42,050 bases of DNA. It comes from Alphaproteobacteria bacterium (GTDB lineage Bacteria; Pseudomonadota; Alphaproteobacteria; Rhodobacterales; Rhodobacteraceae). This document shows, piece by piece, positions 1 through 9,151 of this stretch. The notes under the pieces are model-generated. The model saw only the letters and a program-made list of their open reading frames with translations. It did not search any database and was not told where the DNA came from. Location: NCBI GenBank assembly GCA_013151335.1, contig JAADIJ010000021.1, positions 9,446-51,495 on the forward strand, read 5' to 3'. The translations under genes and the position numbers were made by a program. The stretch's first letter is position 1; each line of letters opens with the position of its first letter.

Positions 1-290
1 CGCTGTTTTTGATCATCACGCTCAGGTCGATGTTTCGTCTGATCCGCGAGCGTGACCCGTTTATTCGTCTGGCTGGCACCGGCTTGGCGACGCTGTTTGG
101 TTTACAAGCTCTGATCAATCTCGGTGTTGCGGCGCGATTGTTGCCAGCTAAGGGGATGACCCTGCCATTTGTGTCCTATGGAGGCTCATCTTTGATCGCG
201 GCAGGGATTGCATTAGGGATGCTTCTGGCGTTTACACGAACCCGGCCACAAGGGGAGATGGGCGATATTTTCCGACGGCGGGCAAGGTAA
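1..290 (+). CDS. ftsW: FtsW, lipid II polymerase/divisome protein (C-terminal end, 5' truncated)
   Basis: Only the last 95 residues are visible; the reading frame (codons from base 3) is open to the left edge. The segment ends with two hydrophobic helices separated by a loop carrying [14 protein letters not shown], the conserved C-terminal signature of the SEDS family (FtsW/RodA), followed by a short basic cytoplasmic tail (RRRAR). FtsW is the septal peptidoglycan glycosyltransferase that works with a class B PBP in the inner membrane. Identification as FtsW rather than RodA rests on position: it is directly followed by murG and murC in the standard division-cluster order. The stop (TAA) lies 8 bases before the murG start, so the two are almost certainly co-transcribed. 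Confidence 0.93.
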   Translation, partial: LFLIITLRSMFRLIRERDPFIRLAGTGLATLFGLQALINLGVAARLLPAKGMTLPFVSYGGSSLIAAGIALGMLLAFTRTRPQGEMGDIFRRRAR

Positions 291-298
291 GGCATAAG

Positions 299-1399
299 AT
301 GGGCGCGCAACGAACGCTGATAATCGCAGCCGGAGGCACTGGCGGGCATATGTTTCCCGCCCAAGCTCTGGCCGAAGAAATGTTAAAGGCGGGCTGGCAG
401 GTCAAACTGTCAACCGACGCGCGAGGAGCGCGGTTCATCAGCGATTTCCCCTCCGAGGTGACGGTTCAAATTGTTGACAGCGCCAGTTTTGGTCGCGGCG
501 GTTTGCTCGCCAAATTGCTGACGCCCCTGCATCTGATCAAGGGCGTTCTAAGCGCGACTTGGCGCATGCTGATCGAGCGCCCTTCGGCGGTGGCAGGGTT
601 TGGCGGCTATCCGGCTTTTCCGGCGATGGCAGCCGCATGGATCACTCGCCGGCCGCGCATGATCCATGAGCAAAACGGAGTTTTAGGTCGGGTTAATCGG
701 CTGTTCGCGCGGCGGGTCAATCAGGTTGCTTGCGGCATGTGGCCGACCGATCTTCCGAGCGGCGTTGAGGGGATACACACCGGCAATCCGGTGCGTGCCT
801 CGGTGTTGGAGCGCGAGAGTGCGCAGTTCATCGAGCCGGGTGACTATCCCATGAGCATCTTGGTGATGGGGGGCTCGCAAGGTGCGCGCATCCTCTCTGA
901 CGTGGTGCCGGGTGCGATTGCGTTGCTGCCGGAAAGTATTTTGAAAAACCTGCGGGTCTCGCATCAGGCCCGCGCCGAGGATGTGGAGGCTGTGCGCCAA
1001 CGCTACGCCGATTGCGGTGTCACCGCCGATGTGGAGATCTTCTTTGATGATGTGCCGTCGCGACTGGCCGAGGCGCAATTGGTGGTGTCGCGTGCAGGGG
1101 CCTCGTCCATCGCTGACATCGCGGTGATTGGTCGTCCGGCGATTTTCATTCCGCTGGCTGCGGCCTTGCGCGATGAGCAAACCGCCAACGCAAAGGGCTT
1201 GGTTGATGCCGGAGCCGCGCTTATGATCACCGAGGATGATCTGACCGCGCTGGGTCTGGCGCGCGAGATCGAGGCGATCCTGACGGACGGTCCGCGAGCG
1301 ATCAAAATGGCCAACGCGGCCAAGGCATTTGGCAAGCCCGAAGCCACGCAATCCTTGGCGCTGATCGTGGAAGATTTGGTTTTCGGAGATAAAATATGA
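299..1399 (+). CDS. murG: MurG, UDP-GlcNAc:lipid I N-acetylglucosaminyltransferase
   Basis: A 366-residue GT-B enzyme, the normal length for MurG. It transfers GlcNAc from UDP-GlcNAc to lipid I, giving lipid II, at the inner face of the cytoplasmic membrane. The N-terminal glycine loop GGTGGH is at residues 12-17. The second glycine loop GGSQG is at 191-195. The UDP-GlcNAc-binding signature beginning RAGASSIAD starts at residue 265 and runs to a DEQTANA stretch. ATG 299 is preceded by AAGG at 289-292 with a 6-nt spacer, which supports this start. It lies between ftsW and murC with only 10 nt to murC, in the canonical order. Nothing looks odd in the sequence. Confidence 0.97.
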   Translation: MGAQRTLIIAAGGTGGHMFPAQALAEEMLKAGWQVKLSTDARGARFISDFPSEVTVQIVDSASFGRGGLLAKLLTPLHLIKGVLSATWRMLIERPSAVAGFGGYPAFPAMAAAWITRRPRMIHEQNGVLGRVNRLFARRVNQVACGMWPTDLPSGVEGIHTGNPVRASVLERESAQFIEPGDYPMSILVMGGSQGARILSDVVPGAIALLPESILKNLRVSHQARAEDVEAVRQRYADCGVTADVEIFFDDVPSRLAEAQLVVSRAGASSIADIAVIGRPAIFIPLAAALRDEQTANAKGLVDAGAALMITEDDLTALGLAREIEAILTDGPRAIKMANAAKAFGKPEATQSLALIVEDLVFGDKI

Positions 1400-1409
1400 G
1401 CGAGCGGTC

Positions 1410-2822
1410 ATGAGTGCAGCCACCAAATTGCCAACAGATATCGGCCCGATCCACTTTGTCGGCATCGGCGGTATTGGCATGTCGGGCATTGCCGAGGTTC
1501 TGCTGAACCATGGCTATGATGTGCGCGGTTCTGATCTGAAGGCGACCAAGATTACCAAGCGTCTGGTCTCGCTGGGGGCGAAGATATTTGTCGGGCAAAA
1601 GGCCGAAAACCTGGTCGGAGCATCCGTGGTCGTGATCTCCTCCGCCATCAAACCGGGCAACCCCGAGTTGGATGAGGCCAGCAAGCTTGGCCTGCCCATC
1701 GTGCGCCGCGCCGAGATGCTGGCCGAGTTGATGCGCCTGAAATCCAACGTGGCCATCGCCGGAACTCATGGCAAAACCACCACTACGACTATGGTCGCGA
1801 CCCTGCTTGACGCGGGCGGCCTGGACCCGACCGTGATCAATGGCGGCATCATTCACGCCTACGGCAGCAATGCGCGCATGGGGCAGGGCGAGTGGATGGT
1901 GGTCGAGGCCGACGAGAGCGATGGCACCTTCATCAAGCTCCCCGCAACCATCGCCATTGTTACCAATATCGACGCCGAACATATGGAGCATTACGGGAAT
2001 TTCGATGCTCTGCGGGATGCGTTTTATACCTTTGTTCATAACATTCCGTTTTACGGCGTGGCGGTTTGCTGCACCGATCACCCCGAGGTTCAAGCCTTGG
2101 TCGGGCGTATTCGCGACCGCCGGGTGATCACTTACGGGTTCAACGCGCAGGCTGACGTTCGCGCGGGCAATTTGACTTATCAAAAAGGTGTCGCGCATTT
2201 TGACGTTTATCTGCGCGACGAGGATCAGCGGATCAACGGTATGACCCTGCCCATGCCGGGCGATCACAACGTGCTGAATGCGCTCAGCGCCATCGCGGTT
2301 GCGCGTCATCTGGGGATGAAAGCTGGCGAAATTCGCGAGGCTCTGGCCAATTTCAAAGGGGTTAATCGCCGCTTTACCAAAGTTGGCGAAGTCAACGGGG
2401 TGACCATTATTGACGATTACGGCCATCATCCGGTCGAGATTGCGGCTGTGCTCAAGGCGGCACGACAAGCAACCGAGGGGCGGGTGATCGCGGTCCATCA
2501 ACCCCATCGCTACAGCCGTCTTGCCGGCTTGTTTGAGGATTTCTGCACCTGTTTTAACGACGCCGATGTGGTGGCGATTTCCGATGTGTTTGCCGCTGGC
2601 GAAGAACCTATTGAGGGGGCCAGCCGCGATGATCTGGTCGCTGGTCTGATCTCGCACGGGCATCACCATGCCTTGGCGCTTGAAACAGAAGAGGGGCTGG
2701 CCGAGCTTGTTCGCCGCGAGGCCAAACCCGGTGATATGGTGGTTTGTCTTGGCGCGGGTACGATCTCGGCTTGGGCCAACGCGCTGCCGGAAAGGCTTGC
2801 ATCGGAAAGGCTTGCACGATGA
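1410..2822 (+). CDS. murC: MurC, UDP-N-acetylmuramate--L-alanine ligase
   Basis: A 470-residue cytoplasmic Mur ligase that adds L-Ala to UDP-MurNAc, using ATP. The N-terminal Rossmann motif [12 protein letters not shown] is visible near residues 16-27. The ATP P-loop GTHGKT is at 118-123, and [11 protein letters not shown] and the HQPHRYSR segment of the C-terminal domain follow. Length and domain order are standard. The extreme C-terminus contains a perfect-looking 15-nt tandem duplication (2788-2817) that encodes [10 protein letters not shown], so the tail has probably been lengthened by slippage. The stop overlaps the start of the next gene by 4 bases (ATGA), suggesting translational coupling. 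Confidence 0.97.
   Translation: MSAATKLPTDIGPIHFVGIGGIGMSGIAEVLLNHGYDVRGSDLKATKITKRLVSLGAKIFVGQKAENLVGASVVVISSAIKPGNPELDEASKLGLPIVRRAEMLAELMRLKSNVAIAGTHGKTTTTTMVATLLDAGGLDPTVINGGIIHAYGSNARMGQGEWMVVEADESDGTFIKLPATIAIVTNIDAEHMEHYGNFDALRDAFYTFVHNIPFYGVAVCCTDHPEVQALVGRIRDRRVITYGFNAQADVRAGNLTYQKGVAHFDVYLRDEDQRINGMTLPMPGDHNVLNALSAIAVARHLGMKAGEIREALANFKGVNRRFTKVGEVNGVTIIDDYGHHPVEIAAVLKAARQATEGRVIAVHQPHRYSRLAGLFEDFCTCFNDADVVAISDVFAAGEEPIEGASRDDLVAGLISHGHHHALALETEEGLAELVRREAKPGDMVVCLGAGTISAWANALPERLASERLAR
2788..2817 (+). repeat. 15-nt tandem duplication at the 3' end of murC
   Basis: Two adjacent copies of CGGAAAGGCTTGCAT/C (2788-2802 and 2803-2817) differ only at their last base. The unit length keeps the frame and duplicates the pentapeptide ERLAS/R just before the stop of murC. 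It looks like a recent slippage or duplication event. Confidence 0.9.
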
Positions 2823-3127
2823 ATGGTTCATTTTTGGCGACAATCGTTTGGGTGTTGGTGATCTCCTTTGTCGGCATGTTGCCAATGACCTATCACAAAC
2901 GCTTTGGTTTTCCGCTGCTGGCGATATTCCCGTTCGTGCTGATCTACCTCGGCTGGCAAAACGGAATTTACTGGTCGCTGGCGTTGCTGTTTGCGGCACT
3001 CTCGATTTATCGCTATCCGGCCAAATATTATGGCCGCCTGCTGTGGCGCAAAATCTCGGGTAAAGACGCCGCCAAAGATGCTGCTAAAGATGCTGCCAAA
3101 ATCTCTGCCAAAGACGCTGCCGATTAG
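2819..3127 (+). CDS. DUF2484 family small membrane protein
   Basis: A 102-residue protein starting at ATG 2819, which overlaps the murC stop by 4 bases. An upstream extension of the frame into murC is not needed. Two hydrophobic segments are visible (about residues 5-20 and 27-60), with basic residues after them, so it is an inner-membrane protein. The position between murC and murB and the core ([19 protein letters not shown]) match the DUF2484 family, which I recall as a Rhodobacterales companion of this cluster; its function is unknown. Unusual here is a tail of five KDAA-like units (residues 82-101), encoded by a 12-nt tandem repeat, giving a charged lysine/alanine/aspartate extension. 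The stop abuts the murB start, so it is part of the same operon. Confidence 0.8.
   Translation: MNGSFLATIVWVLVISFVGMLPMTYHKRFGFPLLAIFPFVLIYLGWQNGIYWSLALLFAALSIYRYPAKYYGRLLWRKISGKDAAKDAAKDAAKISAKDAAD
3062..3121 (+). repeat. 12-nt tandem repeat, five in-frame units (KDAA tail)
   Basis: Five consecutive 12-nt units of the form AAA-GAY-GCY-GCY begin at 3062, 3074, 3086, 3098 and 3110. The fourth is diverged (AAAATCTCTGCC, encoding KISA). They encode the C-terminal KDAA repeats of the DUF2484 protein. Synonymous differences between units (GAC/GAT, GCC/GCT) show that the array is not brand new. Confidence 0.9.
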
Positions 3128-4076
3128 ATGAGCGGCGCTGACTGGATATCATCCTTGCCACAACTCGCCGGAAAAACCACGCGAGATCGCGTTATGGCCG
3201 ACCTGTCATGGTTGCGTGTCGGAGGAGCGGTCGATCTGTTGTTTCAGCCCGCGCATATGGCCGATATTTCGACCTTCATGCGCGCTGTTCCAGACGACGT
3301 AAACGTGATGCCAATCGGTGTTTGCTCCAATCTGATCGTGCGCGATGGTGGTATTCGCGGCGCGGTCATTCGGCTTGGGCGCGGCTTTAACGGCTTTGAG
3401 GTTATGGCCAATGGTTGCGTTCGTGTGGGGGCCAGCGCGCTGGATGCGCAGATTGCCAAGAAAGCCGCCGAGGCCGGTTTTGATCTGACGTTTCTGCGCA
3501 CCATTCCCGGCGCGATTGGCGGAGCAATTCGCATGAATGCCGGGTGTTACGGCCATTATCTGGCCGATGTGTTCGTGTCGGCAACGGCGGTTCGCCGCGA
3601 TGGCAAGGTCGTGACGCTAAAGCCGCAGGACATGGATTTCGCCTATCGCCATACCGGCTTGCCGCCTGATCTGGTGATTGTGCAAGCGGTGCTCAGTCCG
3701 CCAAAAGGGGAGCCTGCCGCGCTTGAGGCCAAGATGGCGGCGGCGCTTGAGATGCGGGCTAAATCGCAGCCTGTGAAAGAGCGCTCTTGTGGCTCGACCT
3801 TTCGCAATCCCGCCGGTTTTTCCACGTATTCCGGATATTGATTTTATTAATGTCATATTCTATTCGATTATTATTAAGATGTTTAGCAAGATGCGCGGTT
3901 TTCGCCTTGGCGGGGCCGAGATGTCGCAAAAACATCCCAATTTTCTGATCAATACCGGCGATGCCACCGCTGCCGATCTGGAAAATCTTGGCGAGGATGT
4001 GAGAAAAAAGGTCTTTCAACACGCGGGAATAACGTTAGAGTGGGAGATCATGAGGGTCGGCGAACCGGCCCCTTGA
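3128..4076 (+). pseudogene. murB: MurB, UDP-N-acetylenolpyruvoylglucosamine reductase, apparently frameshifted
   Basis: MurB is the FAD enzyme that reduces UDP-GlcNAc-enolpyruvate to UDP-MurNAc with NADPH. The frame from ATG 3128 (directly after the previous stop) gives 237 residues with the FAD domain and the [11 protein letters not shown] motif carrying the catalytic serine, but it hits TGA at 3839-3841. The C-terminal part ([20 protein letters not shown] to the LEWEIMRVG tail with the catalytic glutamate) lies in the next frame and ends at 4076. Between them, 3824-3890 (67 nt) is about 25 percent GC and encodes nothing resembling the usual linker with its DLKAW..ID.AG motif. Its length is about that of the expected 22 codons plus one base. 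The gene is either mutated or misassembled here. Total span and flanking residues match a normal MurB of roughly 310 residues. Confidence 0.85.
3824..3890. other. Anomalous AT-rich block inside murB
   Basis: By hand count, 17 of these 67 bases are G or C, against clearly GC-rich flanks. It replaces the conserved MurB linker, leaves the flanking codons intact, has several stops in the murB frame, and is open in the +1 frame. I see no inverted-repeat ends, target duplication or recognisable mobile-element sequence. Confidence 0.75.
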
Positions 4077-4090
4077 AATAAAACAATAAA

Positions 4091-4110
4091 AAGGCCCGAA
4101 AACGGGCTTT
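4091..4110 (+). terminator. Short intrinsic-terminator-like hairpin between murB and ddl
   Basis: AAGGCCCG (4091-4098) pairs with CGGGCTTT (4103-4110) around an AAAA loop, with one G-U pair. The tract after the stem is only TTT. It would make a weak terminator or attenuator inside the division cluster, just upstream of ddl. Confidence 0.5.
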
Positions 4111-4131
4111 GAGCAGTGAATTGAGGCGGGT

Positions 4132-5046
4132 ATGTCCACTGACACTCCCTCCCGTATAGCAGTCCTCAAAGGCGGCCCAAGCGCTGAACGCGAGGTATCT
4201 TTGTCGTCAGGGCATGAATGTGCCAAGGCGCTGCGGGATGAAGGATTCGACGTAATCGAGCTGGACGCTGGGCCGGACCTTGCCGCTGTGTTGCAAGCAG
4301 AAAAGCCTGACGTGGTGTTCAACGCGCTCCATGGTCGCTGGGGCGAGGATGGCTGCGTGCAAGGCCTGCTTGAGTGGCTCGGAATTCCTTACACCCATTC
4401 CGGCGTGCTGGCCTCGTCGCTGGCGATGGATAAAGAGCGCACCAAGGCCGCTTATCGCGTGGCCGGTTTGCCGATTGTTAAGAGCTTGCTGGTGCCAGCC
4501 GAGGTGGCGCGCAAAGAGCACCCGATGGAGCCGCCTTACGTGATCAAGCCCTATAATGAAGGCTCATCAGTGGGTATTTATTTCGTCCACGAGGCCGCGA
4601 ACGGTCCGGCCAAGCTTGCGCAGGATATGCCCGAAACCGTCATGGTTGAGGCGTTCGTACCGGGCCGCGAGCTGACCACGACGGTGATGGGTGAGCGCGC
4701 TTTGAGTGTCACCGATATTCTGACCGATGGCTGGTATGATTATGACGCCAAGTACAAAACCGGCGGCTCGCGTCATGTGGTGCCTGCCGATTTGCCCGCG
4801 CCGATATGTGAGGCCTGCATGGAATATGCGGTGCGCGCGCATCAGGCGCTCGGCTGTCGCGGCATCAGTCGCACCGATTATCGCTGGGATGAGAGCCGAG
4901 GCCTTGACGGGTTGATCCTGCTTGAAACCAACACCCAGCCCGGCATGACGCCTACGTCCCTGTCGCCCGAACAGGCCGAAATTTGCGGCATCTCGTTTGG
5001 CGCGCTGTGTCGTTGGCTGGTGGAGGACGCGTCGTGCAACCGGTGA
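4132..5046 (+). CDS. ddl: Ddl, D-alanine--D-alanine ligase
   Basis: A 304-residue ATP-grasp ligase that makes D-Ala-D-Ala for the UDP-MurNAc-pentapeptide. The N-terminal GGPSAEREVS (residues 14-23) has the substrate-binding glutamate. LHGRWGEDG (67-75), KPYNEGSSVG (139-148) of the ATP-grasp fold and ETNTQPGMTPTSL with metal-binding residues near the C-terminus are all present. Length is normal for DdlB. ATG 4132 is preceded by GAGG at 4123-4126. The 3' end overlaps ftsQ by 13 nt. A weak terminator-like hairpin sits just upstream, so ddl may also be read from a promoter of its own, but I could not identify one. Confidence 0.97.
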   Translation: MSTDTPSRIAVLKGGPSAEREVSLSSGHECAKALRDEGFDVIELDAGPDLAAVLQAEKPDVVFNALHGRWGEDGCVQGLLEWLGIPYTHSGVLASSLAMDKERTKAAYRVAGLPIVKSLLVPAEVARKEHPMEPPYVIKPYNEGSSVGIYFVHEAANGPAKLAQDMPETVMVEAFVPGRELTTTVMGERALSVTDILTDGWYDYDAKYKTGGSRHVVPADLPAPICEACMEYAVRAHQALGCRGISRTDYRWDESRGLDGLILLETNTQPGMTPTSLSPEQAEICGISFGALCRWLVEDASCNR

Positions 5047-5927
5047 ACCCGCATCATAAAGACCCAGCTCCGAGCCGGGTTTCCTACCGGGTTCAGCGCT
5101 TGTGGCTGACGCCGGTTTTTCGCGCGATGTTGTTTACGGGCGTGCCGGTTTTTGCGGTCATTCTTGCCGTGAGTTGGTACATTTCTGACAATACACGGGT
5201 TGAGAATATCCGCTTGAAGGTCGCCACTATCCGCCAGAATATCGAAAACCGACCGGAATTCATGGTTAACCTGATGCGTATCGATGATGTCTCCGCCGAG
5301 GTCTCCGAGGATATTCGTGTGGTGACCGCCGTTGACTATCCAATCAGCTCGTTTGAGCTGGACCTCAAGGATATGCGCGCGCGGATCGAGGGGCTGGACG
5401 CGGTTTCCAGCGCCAAGCTGGTCGTGCGTTCTGGCGGTATTTTGGATGTCATCGTTACCGAACGATTGCCCGCGTTGGTGTGGCGCAGTCGTGATGGGCT
5501 GGAGCTGTTGGACCAGAGCGGGCATCGGGTTTCAAGTCTGGACACGCGCCAGATGCGCTCGGATTTGCCGCTGATTGTCGGGGACGGGGCGGATAATGCC
5601 ACCGAGGAGGCTTTGGCGCTGATCAAGGCCGCAAGCCCGATTGCCGGTCGAATTCGCGGCCTTAATCGCATCGGCGAGCGGCGCTGGGACGTGGTTTTGG
5701 ATCGCAACATGCGCATCATGCTGCCCGAAGAAAATCCGGTCGCCGCCCTTGAGGGCATCTTGGCGCTGGACGAGGTTGACGCGCTTTTATCGCGGGATTT
5801 GCAGGCGATAGACTTGCGCGACCCGCGCCGTACCACCTTGCGCCTGACTGACAATGCCGAGAAGAATTTGCGAGCAAACCCCGACAGCTCAACCCCCAAT
5901 AATACCGACGGAGGTTCATCCCTATGA
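5034..5927 (+). CDS. ftsQ: FtsQ, divisome scaffold protein
   Basis: A bitopic inner-membrane protein of 297 residues from GTG 5034. I chose this start because GGAGG at 5022-5026 lies 7 nt upstream; the frame is open further left inside ddl, but that extension has no such site. A short cytoplasmic N-terminus is followed by one membrane helix (about 31-50), a POTRA domain (about 76-146) and the FtsQ beta domain (VTERLPALVW onwards). FtsQ links FtsL/FtsB to the other divisome proteins in the periplasm. The polar, Ser/Asn-rich C-terminal tail is probably disordered. It overlaps ddl by 13 nt and ftsA by 4 nt, indicating translational coupling. Confidence 0.95.
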   Translation: MQPVNPHHKDPAPSRVSYRVQRLWLTPVFRAMLFTGVPVFAVILAVSWYISDNTRVENIRLKVATIRQNIENRPEFMVNLMRIDDVSAEVSEDIRVVTAVDYPISSFELDLKDMRARIEGLDAVSSAKLVVRSGGILDVIVTERLPALVWRSRDGLELLDQSGHRVSSLDTRQMRSDLPLIVGDGADNATEEALALIKAASPIAGRIRGLNRIGERRWDVVLDRNMRIMLPEENPVAALEGILALDEVDALLSRDLQAIDLRDPRRTTLRLTDNAEKNLRANPDSSTPNNTDGGSSL

Positions 5928-7257
5928 CCCAGCTTTACCAATCCCAACGGGCCATGCGCGCCCAGCGTCAGGCCGCGATGCAACGGGGAATTGTTGCCAT
6001 TCTTGATATTGGCACCTCGAAAATCGCCTGTCTGGTGTTGCGTTTTGATGGTGCGGCCAACGTCCCGCTGGTGGACGGGGTTGGCAGCATGTCCGGCCAG
6101 TCGCGCTTTCGGGTCGCGGGGGTGTTTAACACGCGCTCGCGCGGTGTGACCTTCGGCGAGATCGACCGTATGGAGGAAACCGAGCGCGCCATTCGCACGG
6201 CCGTTCAAGGCGCGCAGAAAATGGCCAATGTGCGCATTGACCATGTGATCGCCTGTTTTTCGGGCGCGCGCCCGCGCTCTTACGGGCTGGCCGGTTCGGT
6301 TGCGCTGGAAGATACATGCGTCACCGAGCATGATATCGCCCGCGTTCTGGCCGATTGCGACATACCGGATTATGGCGATGACCGTCAGGTCGTTCACGCG
6401 CTGCCGGTCAATTTTGCGCTTGATCACCGCTCGGGCCTGTCTGATCCCCGTGGGCAGATCGGCAACAAGCTGTCGGTTGATATGCATATGCTGACCATTG
6501 ATACCTCGGCGATTGAAAACGTTTTGCACTGTATCAAACGCTGTGATCTGGAGCTGGCGGGGATCGCTTCGTCGGCCTATGCCAGCGGGGTTTCCTCATT
6601 GGTTGAAACGAGCAACAGCTTGGCGCGGCTTGCATCGACATCGGCGGCGGCACCACCGGGATTTCGATTTTTATCCGCAAGCACATGATTTTCGCCGATA
6701 CGGTACGAATGGGCGGCGAGCATATTACCTCCGATATCTCGCAAGGTTTGCAGGTGCCACTGGTGATGGCCGAGCGGATCAAAGCGCGGTTTGGCGGGGT
6801 TGAGGCCACTGGAATTGATGATCGCGAGATGATTGATCTTGGCGGCGAGACCGGCGATTGGGAGCTTGACCGCCGCCGTGTCAGCCGCGCCGAGCTGATC
6901 GGCATCATGCGCCCGCGTGTTGAGGAAATACTGGAGGAGGTGCGCGCGCGGCTTGATGCGGCCGGGTTTGAGCATCTCCCCAGCCAGCGGATCGTTTTGA
7001 CGGGGGGCAGCAGCCAGATCCTCGGGATTGGCGAGATTGCCAGCAAGATCTTTGGTCGGCAGGTACGACTTGGGCGACCTTTGCGGGTGCGCGGATTGCC
7101 GCAAAACGCGACCAACCCCTCGTTCTCGGCGGCGGTTGGGCTGTGTTTGCACGCGGCAAACCCGCAAGACGAGTGCTGGGATTTTGAGGCTCCAATGGAT
7201 CGTTACGCGGGCCGGTCGATCAAACGGGCGGTGAAATGGTTTCGTGAGAACTGGTGA
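5924..7257 (+). pseudogene. ftsA: FtsA, actin-like cell-division protein, with an apparent 1-nt deletion
   Basis: FtsA is the actin-family ATPase that tethers FtsZ to the membrane. The first part (from ATG 5924) has the phosphate-1 loop DIGTSK (28-33) and the 1C domain, but changes frame and stops at 6688. The rest is in another frame: ACIDIGGGTTG (phosphate-2), then LTGGSSQILGI (adenosine loop), and a C-terminal amphipathic helix ending KWFRENW (membrane targeting). Inserting one G at 6621-6623 (TTGGCGCG to TTGGGCGCG) restores LGAACIDIGGGTTG and a 444-residue protein, the usual length. The lesion is therefore a single missing G in a short G run, either a sequencing/assembly error or a true mutation. 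It overlaps ftsQ by 4 nt. Confidence 0.88.
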
Positions 7258-7329
7258 AGGCGGGCTTGGCGGGGGCCAAACTTCGCCAATAGGCAAAAAT
7301 ACGCCAATAAATCGCTCTAACCCCAACAT

Positions 7330-7349
7330 ATTGTGGTAAAAAGCACAAT
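7330..7349. promoter_or_regulatory. Inverted repeat in the ftsA-ftsZ intergenic region
   Basis: ATTGTG (7330-7335) and CACAAT (7344-7349) form a perfect 6-bp inverted repeat with an 8-nt spacer, followed by a T run to 7353. It could be an operator for ftsZ or a weak terminator after ftsA. The 192 bases between ftsA and ftsZ are also where an ftsZ promoter would be expected, but I cannot assign one reliably. Confidence 0.35.
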
Positions 7350-7449
7350 TTTTAGGTGACCAGACAGATTGGCTCGGTTACCATATGGAATCAACGGTAT
7401 AATAATCGACCATAAGGTCGACCCTACAGGCAAGCAGGCGGACAGTATC

Positions 7450-9081
7450 ATGGCTTTGAATCTTCGGATGCCCGACAAGTTGGACCTTAGACCGAAAATC
7501 ACGGTTTTCGGGGTTGGCGGGGCAGGCGGCAACGCTGTTAACAACATGATCGACAAAGCGTTGGAGGGGGCCGATTTCGTGGTCGCCAATACCGATGCGC
7601 AGGCGCTGGCGCAGTCCAAGGCTCCGCAAAAAATCCAGATGGGCGAAAAAGTCACCGAAGGCCTCGGGGCTGGTGCGCGACCCTCTGTCGGGGCGGCTGC
7701 CGCTGAAGAGAGTATTGAAGAGATCGTTGACCGGCTTGCTGGCTCGCATATGTGTTTCATCACGGCGGGCATGGGCGGCGGTACCGGCACGGGGGCGGCT
7801 CCGATTATTGCGCGCGCGGCGCGTGAGCTTGGGGTTCTGACCGTCGGCGTGGTGACAAAACCGTTCCAGTTTGAAGGCAACAAGCGGATGCGGCAGGCCG
7901 AAGAGGGTGTTGATGCCCTGCAAAAGGTCGTCGATACGCTGATTATCATTCCCAACCAGAACCTGTTTCGTATCGCCAACGAGAAAACCACCTTTACCGA
8001 GGCGTTCTCCATGGCTGATGATGTGCTTTACCAAGGGGTCAAAGGCGTGACCGACCTAATGGTGCGCCCCGGTATCATCAACCTCGATTTCGCCGATGTT
8101 CGCTCTGTGATGGACGAAATGGGCAAAGCGATGATGGGCACGGGCGAGGCCAGTGGCGAGAACCGCGCCATTCAGGCGGCGGAAAAAGCCATCGCTAATC
8201 CGTTGCTTGACGAGATCAGTCTTAAAGGCGCGCGCGGCGTTTTGATCAACATCACCGGCAGCCATGACTTGACCCTGTTTGAACTGGATGAGGCCGCCAA
8301 TCGCATCCGCGAAGAGGTCGATCAGGACGCAAATATTATCGTCGGCTCGACGCTGGATACTGAAATGGAAGGCATGATGCGGGTTTCGGTCGTAGCGACA
8401 GGAATTGATGCCGCTGAAATCGCCTATGACATGCCGGTTCCGCGCCGTAAGATGTCCGAGCCGCTGGCTCCCCAAAGAGTTGAAGAGCCTGCGCCGAGCT
8501 TTAGGACATCCTCGAAATTCGCCAGCACCGAGGCCGATACCGGCTATGAAGAAGAGCAGCCAAGCTTGCTTGACGAGATGGAAAACGACGCGGTTTTCGC
8601 CGATGCTGACGACGAGATGTCGCTGTTTGACGCGCCAAGCGTGCAGCACGCAACCGACGATTTGCCGCCTCCGGTATACCAGCCGGAGCGTCAGCAACGT
8701 GTCGCCGCTCGGCAATTCGCCGAACCTTACGTCGAACCCGACGTCGGCTCTGATCTGACCGGATTTGTTGCGCCCAAACCGCCGAGCCCCGGAAATCCGT
8801 CGCCAAATACCATGGCACGCCTTCAGGCTGCGGTTAACAAAGCCCCAAGAGCGCGCGCGGATGGCCGCCCTTCTGTGGATAATAGTGCATCGCCGGAAAA
8901 ATCTGGTCGGTTTGGCATCAATAGTTTGATCAATCGAATGACGGGCCACGCACAGGAAGCTTCGGCGAGCGAAACTTCGCAGCGTATTCACCCAAGGGTC
9001 GATACTGAGCAGGCCACTGAAACTGATCCTGAGCAGGAACGCATTGATATTCCAGCGTTTTTGCGGCGTCAGGCGAATTAG
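7450..9081 (+). CDS. ftsZ: FtsZ, tubulin-like cell-division GTPase
   Basis: A 543-residue protein from ATG 7450; an upstream in-frame extension exists, but MALNLRMPD is the expected alphaproteobacterial N-terminus. GTP-binding elements are [13 protein letters not shown] near residue 20, the tubulin signature GGGTGTG at 109-115 and [11 protein letters not shown] (T7 loop). After the globular domain (to about residue 320) there is a long, charged, proline-rich linker of roughly 200 residues, typical of alphaproteobacteria. The protein ends with the conserved peptide [11 protein letters not shown], which binds FtsA and other partners. FtsZ assembles the cytokinetic ring. It is separated from ftsA by 192 nt, so it probably has its own promoter. 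Confidence 0.98.
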   Translation: MALNLRMPDKLDLRPKITVFGVGGAGGNAVNNMIDKALEGADFVVANTDAQALAQSKAPQKIQMGEKVTEGLGAGARPSVGAAAAEESIEEIVDRLAGSHMCFITAGMGGGTGTGAAPIIARAARELGVLTVGVVTKPFQFEGNKRMRQAEEGVDALQKVVDTLIIIPNQNLFRIANEKTTFTEAFSMADDVLYQGVKGVTDLMVRPGIINLDFADVRSVMDEMGKAMMGTGEASGENRAIQAAEKAIANPLLDEISLKGARGVLINITGSHDLTLFELDEAANRIREEVDQDANIIVGSTLDTEMEGMMRVSVVATGIDAAEIAYDMPVPRRKMSEPLAPQRVEEPAPSFRTSSKFASTEADTGYEEEQPSLLDEMENDAVFADADDEMSLFDAPSVQHATDDLPPPVYQPERQQRVAARQFAEPYVEPDVGSDLTGFVAPKPPSPGNPSPNTMARLQAAVNKAPRARADGRPSVDNSASPEKSGRFGINSLINRMTGHAQEASASETSQRIHPRVDTEQATETDPEQERIDIPAFLRRQAN

Positions 9082-9151
9082 GATTAACTTTTCGGGCTTC
9101 GTTTAAGCCAAAATTCCCGTACTGATTCGGCGGAGTTTTGGCCTCTTCTGG

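Noticed and set aside
6602-6690. Programmed ribosomal frameshift in ftsA
   Set aside because: No slippery heptamer or downstream structure is apparent, and a one-base repair exactly restores the expected protein.
8874-8882. Exact DnaA box within ftsZ
   Set aside because: A 9-mer is expected by chance about once in three such windows, and it lies in the coding linker.
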